A stretch of DNA of 64,000 nt from Syntrophomonadaceae bacterium (lineage in GTDB: Bacteria > Bacillota > Syntrophomonadia > Syntrophomonadales > Syntrophomonadaceae). The position numbers and the translations under genes are program-made. Below are positions 56,389-64,000 of the stretch, piece after piece (the stretch's first letter is position 1; each line of letters starts with the position of its first letter). The stretch lies in the NCBI GenBank assembly GCA_012729715.1, contig JAAYCQ010000082.1, forward strand, positions 1 through 64,000, given 5' to 3'. Below the pieces are notes generated by a model, which did not search any database, was not told the DNA's origin, and saw only the letters and a program-made list of their open reading frames with translations.

Positions 56389-57530
56389 CTAGTTTAAAAT
56401 ATTAATTCCCATCAGCTGCTCTATGGCACTGCCTATTTCGTCCTCAGTAAAATGAGGTTTTATTTCGTTTACGCGACTTATCATCGATTTATTGTCCATA
56501 GGAGATTCTTTGAACACATAAATAATTGTAGAGCGTAATTCCAGCTCTCTCGCATTCATTCTGCCGAAAATATCAATTGCTTCATCGATTTTAACATCAT
56601 ATTTATTCAAAAATTCCTGGGCTCTTTGCCGGAAGTGGTCTGTTTTAGCAGTTGGCAGGATTTTGTAGCCCAGGGTTTGGCTCCACTCTACCTTAACCCC
56701 GTCCATGGAAGCAAAAAAACTGAGATCCTTGGCTAAATCTCCGCTGTAGGGTCCATAATTATAAAGTACATATTCATAATCGCAAGGAATTTCATAGACT
56801 TCTTGAAGAATGTATATCTTTTTTGTAAAACAGTTTTTCCAAATTGCGGTGAAACACCTTTTAGCTTTACAGCCAATTCCGCAATTACACCATATTGATT
56901 CCAGCGTTCAGAAAATTTAATTCCCATTTCAATTCCTCCCCAGGCACTTATTAATGATAAGGTTTGCCCTATCTTTATTTTTTTGTGCCACATATATTCT
57001 TCTTTGACATACTGGTAACAGCCCTCTGCGACACTCGAAAGCCAAAGTAACCTCCGCCCCAAATCCACACTGCCCAATAAAAAGTCACTAATTTCCTTAA
57101 CAGTAATACGATAGTTTTCATTTTGGGGATGTTGTTCAATTACATCTTTGAGTTGAAATGATACTATTGCCGATGAATAATCCTCATGTTTATAAGGTTT
57201 TTCCGTTTCAGGATTTATATCCATCAGACCTTCACCAGCATGGGAAAAAGGAGAATGACCAATATCATGCAACAAACAGGCAAGTCTAACCAGTTTACGG
57301 TCGCGATCCAGACCCGAGTCATTAAAACCCAACTTGCTTATCAAGTACTGCCGCTTTTTATTAATGATATGATCATACATTTTAGTTGCAATGTGCATTA
57401 CGCCAAGGGAGTGTTCAAAACGGGTATGCATCGCTCCGGGATAAACCATATCAGTCCAGGCCAACACTATCTATATCGATAAAACCGTGAACGGGATCGC
57501 GAATTTCATATGTCTCACAACCAATTTGCT
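56389..57530 (-). pseudogene. HD-domain (YwfO-like) plus YwgA-like C-terminal region, disrupted
   Basis: HD motifs (TRFEHSLGV, LLHDIGHSPFSHAGE). N-terminal YEIRDPVHGFIDID joined directly to LAWTDMVYPG (deletion), and a 1-nt loss in an A-run near 56826 separates HD from KKIYILQEVYEIPCDYEYVLYNYGPYSGDLAKDLSFFASMDGVKVEW. Confidence 0.7.
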
Positions 57531-57607
57531 ATTACCCCTTAAGTACATTACAGGTGTATTCTATGTAAATCCTAAAAAACCTTCCAATTTTTCTCTTCTT
57601 CCTCATT

Positions 57608-57970
57608 TAATTTGAGGTAGAATCCGCTTAACTCCAGATGCTTCGTCTGGAGAAAATCGAACCAGGTCAAAGCCATTTGAATCAACCCCCATCACCTCGG
57701 CGTATGTCCGATGGAACTATGTACAGCTTTACCTGCTTCCGAATTTGCTATGACAGCTTGAGGATATGATGATAAACGAGCACATAACCTCACCACAAAT
57801 GATATCAATCTGGAATATTTTTTAAAATCCATATCCACGCAGCGTAAATTCCAGATTACCGGTATTTTCAAGATACGGGCAGCAATTGTTCCCAGTAAAT
57901 CCGAATGATATAACCAGGTCTGGATAATATCCGGTTTCTCCTGCTTGATTATTCTTAATAACCGAAAAAC
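57608..57970 (-). pseudogene. Glycosyltransferase family 4 internal fragment
   Basis: LRIIKQEKPDIIQTWLYHSDLLGTIAARILKIPVIWNLRCVDMDFKKYSRLISFVVRLCARLSSYPQAVIANSEAGKAVHSSIGHTPR*, then frameshifted NGFDLVRFSPDEASG; paralogous to 52886-54028. Confidence 0.8.
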
Positions 57971-58060
57971 ATAGTATTACCTTAATCATAATATATTCAC
58001 ACCACTCAGCCTCAGTAATACTGTTATTGCAAAAGAAACTATCCCGTAGTTTACAGCAGG

Positions 58061-59545
58061 TCAATCCAAAACATATACGGAATAAATCCCGAAAGCGAAT
58101 ACTTTACTGTCTTTTAATTCCAATTGGAACCCTTCTGTCAGATAACCTTCCATAGATACCAAGTATCGCACCCCATACCTCTTTACGATTTCGTTCATAG
58201 GAATTAACAGCCTCGGAAAAACCGGTTCCAACAGCTTGAAACCATAGCCATGCCCTCCATAAAGTACCGGTTGATTAGTTTTATATGCTATTACGTCATA
58301 CCACTGAGGTGGTAAACACATTACTGTCCCCATGGGGGCATTTGTTAAAAAATCTATTACTTCCAAAAAATCTGCGTCAATTTTCTGAGTCTTATTATTA
58401 AATAACCGGCGGTAGAACAAAACTATAGCCACAACATTCGCTAACAAGGCAATCATTAAAATAATATTAAAGATCAGGTTATTTGGCAATCTATTGAACA
58501 CAAATCCCCATAACAAAGCAACCGGGAAGGTGGCATTATAAAGATATAAATATCCTGCACCTAAACATTTCAGTTGTGGTATAAAAACAGTCAGGAAAAC
58601 AAACAGGAGCGAAATCCCCATCCATCCCATGATCCACTTTGTTGTCAAATCCGGGTTACACACTGAAAAAGATAGCAGCAGAAGGACTACCAAACACCAT
58701 GCCGCAGGATTGAATCCTGCCATATATCTGATATGTTGAACAAAACCATTCCAACCTTTTCTATGAAACGTGGTCGGCGTTTCATAGCCATCCCCGCCAT
58801 ATACAGGCGATTCCTTTATGGGATGAGCCTGCAACCATGGCCAATTGCGATACCAAAAGGTCATAATATCCCAGTGCGCTCTTAAAACCTTCCAATAAAA
58901 ACCTTTACTTGTTAATAATGCCGCTATTACGGAGACTGGAACAAGCAAAAGGAATTTGTAATCCAAAGTAATAATAAAAGTACTTAAACATAAGAACCAA
59001 AATATCTGAGTTGTCATTTTATGTGTTATTAAAATAAGCCCGGACAGAAGAATAACAGGGATCAGCAAATAATCAGTACCCCCTAAAAGATACCAATACA
59101 TCACCAGTACTATCAATAAATCCAAAAATAATGCTCCCAAGCCCCGGGGATTAAGTTGGATATTATATGAAATCAATATCGGCGTCGTCGCATAGATCAA
59201 CCCGGCAATGCAAACCGCCTGCATATTTCCCTGACTGAGCCACGCGACAACAAAGAGCAAGAATATCATTCTCAATAAATCAATTCCTATCGCGATCCAC
59301 TGGCTAAGAACATTAAAAACCTTCACCGGCAAAAGAGCTATAAACAAGGGAAATAAAGGGGGATACCACTGAAACTCGTCCAAAACATACTGCGGCAAAA
59401 CCGGAGGGAACTGCTTATCACGCTTGTAGGTTTCTATGTACGCTTTCCAATACCAGTGGTCAACGCCGTAATCAGCTTTATACAATAATAGTGGTAACAG
59501 TCTGAAAACAAGAGCAACAATTAGTGTTAATATGGCGAAAAACAA
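58061..59545 (-). CDS. Polytopic membrane protein (glycosyltransferase-39-like / unknown)
   Basis: 494 aa, many TM segments, N-terminal KADYGVDHWYWKAYIETYKRDKQFPPVLPQYVLDEFQWYPPLFPLFIALLP. Confidence 0.65.
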   Translation of the reverse strand: MFFAILTLIVALVFRLLPLLLYKADYGVDHWYWKAYIETYKRDKQFPPVLPQYVLDEFQWYPPLFPLFIALLPVKVFNVLSQWIAIGIDLLRMIFLLFVVAWLSQGNMQAVCIAGLIYATTPILISYNIQLNPRGLGALFLDLLIVLVMYWYLLGGTDYLLIPVILLSGLILITHKMTTQIFWFLCLSTFIITLDYKFLLLVPVSVIAALLTSKGFYWKVLRAHWDIMTFWYRNWPWLQAHPIKESPVYGGDGYETPTTFHRKGWNGFVQHIRYMAGFNPAAWCLVVLLLLSFSVCNPDLTTKWIMGWMGISLLFVFLTVFIPQLKCLGAGYLYLYNATFPVALLWGFVFNRLPNNLIFNIILMIALLANVVAIVLFYRRLFNNKTQKIDADFLEVIDFLTNAPMGTVMCLPPQWYDVIAYKTNQPVLYGGHGYGFKLLEPVFPRLLIPMNEIVKRYGVRYLVSMEGYLTEGFQLELKDSKVFAFGIYSVYVLD

Positions 59546-59557
59546 AAACTCCCCCCC

Positions 59558-61033
59558 TTAATCCGTTACAAATATAGCTTTGAGTATGGATACCAGCCTA
59601 TTTTGTCTACTGGTAGATAACTGTTCCAGAAATGAACCGGTGATTACTTTCTTATACCTGGCTACAAAAATATAAATTATGGTAATTAATATCATTAACC
59701 CCATCTTAATCCAGAACCTGTTAATGAGTATTGCTTGTAAAAGAGTAGCCCCTAGCAAGAAAGCAAATGTAAACCATAGCTTAGTGCTATTAACCTTCAA
59801 AAAGCGAGCCTGATCCCATAAATACAGTGATTGCCCGATTACATAAGAGACGGCTGTTCCAATACCTGCACCCAATAACCCTAACCGTGGTATTAGCAGT
59901 AGGGAAATGCCAATATTTATCGCCGCCATCATTGCCAATACAAACATTGGTATATGTAATCGTCCATGGATACTAAAAAGTACAGTTAAGAGACTGCTCA
60001 AACAGGCTCCCGGTATAGCAAACTCTAAAATAGCAAGTGTAGACAGAGCTTCTCTATATTCCCCACCCATTAAGACCAAAAAGAACTCCGGGAGTAGAAA
60101 AACCAGCGGTATGACTACCGTCCCCCATAATACAAAAACGGCCGGAACTTCTTCCCTCAAATATGAATTAATTACCCCGGAGTCATCAAGCTCCCTGGTT
60201 ATTAGATGCGGTAACAAAACAGTTGTTAGCGGATAGCAAAGCCCAATAGCAGCCAGCATTAGCTGATAAGAAGCCTGAAAAAGGCCGACCTCTGTAGTCG
60301 ACAGAAAATAACCCAGCAATAGATGGTCGCCCCAATCAGATACATATCCTATTAAAAAGGATGGAACCAATGCCCAGCCATAAACAAACACTTCTTTTAT
60401 AACCATATGATTGGGGTAAATACATACAGGTTTTATTTTCCATGCTTCCCGAAGTCCCATTCCCAACCAATATAATAACATTATGACAATAATACCTATC
60501 ATAATGCCATTTTTATTAAAAACAAATACACCCTTGTGAAGACTCCAGAAAAATACAATTAGCAACACAACAATGATTATTTGAGTAATTGCCATTCTAT
60601 AAAAATCTTGCTTTATTTGGTATATGCTTTGGACTTCAGCACTCAACCATAGTCCAACCAAGTAAAAAAAAACCAGTATCCAACCATTGGTGGGAATTAT
60701 AAATATCTGATTTAGAAAATCAAAAGGTTGATAGAATAAGATAGCACAGCTGCATAGAAGACCAACGGTGATTAAGGGCCACCGTCCAGACAGGATAGTG
60801 TCCAGCCTTCCTGTTTTCTCCCATTCCTCTTTTCCGAAACGTACAAACGGAAGTTGCGTCCAGTTAAGTAAAAACGAATGAAAGAAAGTAGCACCTGCTA
60901 TAATCATGGCCCAGGTACCGTAATCCTGCGGTCCGAGCAACCTAACCAGAAGTGCTAAACTTAACAGCGAAAGAGGCAGTCTCACCAGCTGTGATAGGAG
61001 GAGAACCATGTAATTCTCGAATATCTTGCTCAT
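59558..61033 (-). CDS. Polysaccharide flippase (Wzx/MATE-like)
   Basis: MSKIFENYMVLLLSQLVRLPLSLLSLALLVRLLGPQDYGTWAMI; 12-14 TM pattern; ATGA overlap with the upstream gene. Confidence 0.9.
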   Translation of the reverse strand: MSKIFENYMVLLLSQLVRLPLSLLSLALLVRLLGPQDYGTWAMIIAGATFFHSFLLNWTQLPFVRFGKEEWEKTGRLDTILSGRWPLITVGLLCSCAILFYQPFDFLNQIFIIPTNGWILVFFYLVGLWLSAEVQSIYQIKQDFYRMAITQIIIVVLLIVFFWSLHKGVFVFNKNGIMIGIIVIMLLYWLGMGLREAWKIKPVCIYPNHMVIKEVFVYGWALVPSFLIGYVSDWGDHLLLGYFLSTTEVGLFQASYQLMLAAIGLCYPLTTVLLPHLITRELDDSGVINSYLREEVPAVFVLWGTVVIPLVFLLPEFFLVLMGGEYREALSTLAILEFAIPGACLSSLLTVLFSIHGRLHIPMFVLAMMAAINIGISLLLIPRLGLLGAGIGTAVSYVIGQSLYLWDQARFLKVNSTKLWFTFAFLLGATLLQAILINRFWIKMGLMILITIIYIFVARYKKVITGSFLEQLSTSRQNRLVSILKAIFVTD

Positions 61034-62004
61034 AAAGCCCGGCCCTTCTGTAGACGCAGTAACCAAAGCCCACGCCTTTCTTCCGGTATGAATTTCTCAA
61101 TTCTGCTGCCGTAGTCGTACATATCGAACGAGCTTCTGAAACACTGCTTGCGAAGGAAGTTTAAGAATCGGGGAAAAATGGGAGCATAGAAACCTTCATA
61201 AGAATGGTCTACCTCCTCCAAGCCGTATTTAAATGCCATGGCTTGTACCTGTTTTAGAGAATACAGGCGCCCATAATGCTTGCGCGGCATCCATGCCCCA
61301 TACCCTTTGCTGTTGGCCTCCAAGATAAGCCAATATCCACCAGACACCAGGACACGTTGAACTTCCTTGCAGTATTCTTCCAACAGATCAGGTTGAAAAT
61401 GTCCGATTACCCCAACATCCAATACCAGGTTAAAAGACTGGTCTCTCCATGGAAGAAAGTGATACCCCGGAGATACCACCTGGACTAAAGCCCGGGGGAA
61501 ATTATCCCACCATGTATTATTCTCAATTTCCTGCCCGGCAACATTCAACCCTAACTGGCTAAGCAATCCTATATTACGTCCCCTTCCGCATCCATGGTCT
61601 AAAACGTTTGCCCCAGACGAAAGATTTAGCCCATCAAGGTAGTGTTGTTTCCAATCTTGAGCCAGATGTTTATCCCAAAGGGTACGGCTGTAATAGTCGT
61701 CAACCAGATGCTTGGTCCAGACAACCAAAGGAGAATAAGGACTGGCCATAGGATCTAGCCTATATTTCACACCCTCATAATATCTTTTCCACCCATAAAC
61801 AGATTCGGTCTGAAAATCAGACCGTTCCCAGCAGAGAATGTTCTTATCCATTTGGAATCCCAGTTGGCAGTGACTGCATATGTTCAAATCCCCATCCACG
61901 TAGATATTCTTACCGCAGCGTGGACAGCAAATCTTATTCTGCCACCAATCGAGATCTGTTTTAACACCATCATGCTGGTTGTGGTCTTGTTTATAATCCG
62001 TCAT
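61030..62004 (-). CDS. Class I SAM methyltransferase with N-terminal zinc-ribbon (Trm112-like)
   Basis: Sequence ICCPRCGKNIYVDGDLNICSHCQLGFQ...ANVLDHGCGRGRNIGLLSQLGLNVAGQEI; start at MTDYKQDHNQ or 62028. Confidence 0.85.
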   Translation of the reverse strand: MTDYKQDHNQHDGVKTDLDWWQNKICCPRCGKNIYVDGDLNICSHCQLGFQMDKNILCWERSDFQTESVYGWKRYYEGVKYRLDPMASPYSPLVVWTKHLVDDYYSRTLWDKHLAQDWKQHYLDGLNLSSGANVLDHGCGRGRNIGLLSQLGLNVAGQEIENNTWWDNFPRALVQVVSPGYHFLPWRDQSFNLVLDVGVIGHFQPDLLEEYCKEVQRVLVSGGYWLILEANSKGYGAWMPRKHYGRLYSLKQVQAMAFKYGLEEVDHSYEGFYAPIFPRFLNFLRKQCFRSSFDMYDYGSRIEKFIPEERRGLWLLRLQKGRAL

Positions 62005-62015
62005 AAACAACTCTC

Positions 62016-63599
62016 CTATGCGATACATTCACTGGCCTTTTTATAGATGCAGCCAAGCGTTTCTACACGAATATCCCTTTCACCAATAATATCTAAAATA
62101 TCTTTAAACCATCTTAAGCTGCCGCTGGAGGTAAAAGTGCCGGTACAGGCATGAGCAGGGTGAAAATTCAAGGTGACAATCCGCTGAGGAAGTTCCGGCA
62201 TTTTATAACTAATCAACTGCTTAAAGAATTGCGGTTCAATCTCCATAACAGTTGTGCACTCCCAACCCTTTAGCATTTTGCCAGCATAGCCCGCATGGGC
62301 TATCCGGAACGGATACCATAATGGGAAATGAACATCCGGGAATTCCGAGATATGACCTCTCAGGGTATCCACGCGATCAACACCCCATCGCAATAAATGT
62401 CCGCGAAAAAGGCTGCTACTGCCGGTAATATGCGGGTATTCATTCAATACTTCATCCATCGCATCGATCCATTCGGGATAAATCATAAAAGATCCATGAC
62501 GATGGAGGGTCTCGGCCGCAACTCCATTCTTAATCGCCCATCTCGCTTGACGCTGCAGGTTTTTGCCAACAATATCTTTAAAGCCAGGCCGGTAAGCACC
62601 TGACGTTGTTTTGGTCAACCTGAAATACAGGGTTTTGAGTATTGAACTGGCCAGGGTATTATAATGGTAGGCTTTCTCGTGCTGTGGATACTTTGCAAGC
62701 TGATTGACCCAGAATCCGGTGTTCTTATCATTTAGGATTGCATACACTGCAGGGAAGCCGCGTTTATTTTCTTCTTCCAGATAACTGGTGTCCCTTGATG
62801 AGTCCAGGTCATGGCGTAAAACTATGGTGGTTTCACCCAGTCCGTCAATACCGGTTCGAGTCAGATTGGTCAGATCTATTCCCACCAGGCTTAAAATCTT
62901 GTTCAGATCTGCCACCCATTCATCCAGCCAGAACATGCGATGACGCCAGAGCATCCATGGCTGGAGGTCTTCCTGGCCTTGCAGCCATGCCTGAAAGGCA
63001 GCAAAGGGATTGGCATTCAGATACACGAAATTCCCTTTCTTTAGAATGGCAGGCGCATCCGGCAGCGGAGTAACCAAGGCTCTTTCTGGAGTTTGTCTTT
63101 CTCCATGAATAGCTGCCAGTTGACCTACCGCCTCAAATCCTTCATTACCGCTTTCTTGCTGCATATAGGTCCAGGCCGGAGGTGCCATTAACCATACCTT
63201 TTCGTTTACCAGATAAGCCAGAGCTGCATATGGATGATCATAACGGCAACTTTGAACAGAACCAAGAAAGGGTTCCCATGCCTGCGGGTTGCCACTGGCA
63301 ATTAGTAGAGCGCCCCGGGAAAGGCAGCTTTTTAAAAACGTGACAATCTCCGGGTTAAACAAATTGGTTGCACAAACTACAATTATGTCTTCCGCAGAAA
63401 TATTTACAAGATCTTTCATTGCAATTAATTGGGGTTGAAATCCTAATCTCCAGAAAAAATTCCACGCTCCCGTTTCACCGAGAAAGGCACCATCTTCCAT
63501 CGGCCATCTAACTTTGCCATTGGCTCCATTAAAATGATAGTATTGTCCGTTATATTGACTTAATTTCTGTTCCAGTTTTAATATGTAGATATTTTTCAT
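62016..63599 (-). CDS. Uncharacterised glycan-locus protein with a polysaccharide-deacetylase-like C-terminal half
   Basis: Sequence TTIVLRHDLDSSRDTSYLEEENKRGFPAVYAILNDKNTGFWVNQLAKYPQHEKAYHYNT; N-terminal half unassigned. Confidence 0.6.
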   Translation of the reverse strand: MKNIYILKLEQKLSQYNGQYYHFNGANGKVRWPMEDGAFLGETGAWNFFWRLGFQPQLIAMKDLVNISAEDIIVVCATNLFNPEIVTFLKSCLSRGALLIASGNPQAWEPFLGSVQSCRYDHPYAALAYLVNEKVWLMAPPAWTYMQQESGNEGFEAVGQLAAIHGERQTPERALVTPLPDAPAILKKGNFVYLNANPFAAFQAWLQGQEDLQPWMLWRHRMFWLDEWVADLNKILSLVGIDLTNLTRTGIDGLGETTIVLRHDLDSSRDTSYLEEENKRGFPAVYAILNDKNTGFWVNQLAKYPQHEKAYHYNTLASSILKTLYFRLTKTTSGAYRPGFKDIVGKNLQRQARWAIKNGVAAETLHRHGSFMIYPEWIDAMDEVLNEYPHITGSSSLFRGHLLRWGVDRVDTLRGHISEFPDVHFPLWYPFRIAHAGYAGKMLKGWECTTVMEIEPQFFKQLISYKMPELPQRIVTLNFHPAHACTGTFTSSGSLRWFKDILDIIGERDIRVETLGCIYKKASECIA

Positions 63600-64000
63600 A
63601 TACGCTTCTCCATCAGTAAAACAAACCTGCTTTCAAAGATTTGAAAAAACGGGACAACATTCATTAACGCATCTAATTTAGCAACATGATGATAAAGTTG
63701 AATCCCTGCTTTTACCGGGTGTTTCTTTTCTTTTGCCATGAGCCAGCGAAAAAACAGACCCCTCTCACTAATTAACCATAATGCTGATTGGCGATGGATA
63801 AGACGGAAACCATGCTTACCAAGAAGATTCATCAGTTTAATTGGTTGAATCGCAGGATGAATCTGTAGAGCTTCCTTCCAATTCCTTTCCGGGAATAGGA
63901 AATATTTAACAAATGTCGCTGGATTTCTAATAAACATTTTAATATTTACCAATCGAGGGATTCTATACATCCAACCTGAAGGGGTGGATATTGAAAGGTA
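63596..64000 (-). CDS. C-terminal part of a probable SAM methyltransferase (continues beyond the window)
   Basis: Frame is open to the edge (YLSISTPSGWMYRIPRLVNIKMFIRNPATFVKYFLFPERNWKEALQIHPAIQPIKLMNLLGKHGFRLI); ATGA overlap with the next gene. Confidence 0.5.
   Translation of the reverse strand, partial: YLSISTPSGWMYRIPRLVNIKMFIRNPATFVKYFLFPERNWKEALQIHPAIQPIKLMNLLGKHGFRLIHRQSALWLISERGLFFRWLMAKEKKHPVKAGIQLYHHVAKLDALMNVVPFFQIFESRFVLLMEKRI

Noticed and set aside
57822-58064. 80-aa ORF as a real gene
   Set aside because: It is an out-of-frame reading across the glycosyltransferase relic.
1-64000. tRNA or rRNA genes
   Set aside because: No cloverleaf-like or rRNA-like sequence was recognised on either strand; tRNAscan/Infernal would be the decisive check.

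Overview
The window (64 kb, all confident genes on the minus strand) looks like a low-to-mid GC Firmicute chromosome; a Syntrophomonas-like Clostridia is my guess from gene content only. Reading + coordinates upward, it contains: (1) a flagellin-glycosylation and late flagellar region at about 0-19 kb (SpsF-like cytidylyltransferase, DUF115/Maf-like protein, DUF2920-like protein, a 926-aa flagellin, fliD, csrA, fliW, DUF6470/YviE-like, flgL, flgK, flgN, flgM, YvyF-like); (2) comF, a DegS/DegU pair, a phosphohexomutase, wecB, an SLH-subtilisin, TetR, an RND/MFP/TolC efflux set, an S41 peptidase and two copper-amine-oxidase-N (stalk) domain secreted proteins at about 19-42 kb; (3) a long surface polysaccharide locus at about 42-64 kb, interrupted at 54-58 kb by degraded genes. 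The best leads are extragenic. Two small orphan gene types (GxxExxY and S23-like four-helix bundle) each sit inside an inverted-repeat-bounded cassette and each has an ORF-deleted sister copy close by. The flagellin mRNA leader carries a near-textbook two-site CsrA target. The flagellin/DUF115/SpsF unit shows a decayed tandem duplication. There are also several 64-72 bp near-perfect palindromes, one of which supplies a gene's C-terminus and stop codon. All family names come from reading the sequence, not from database searches.
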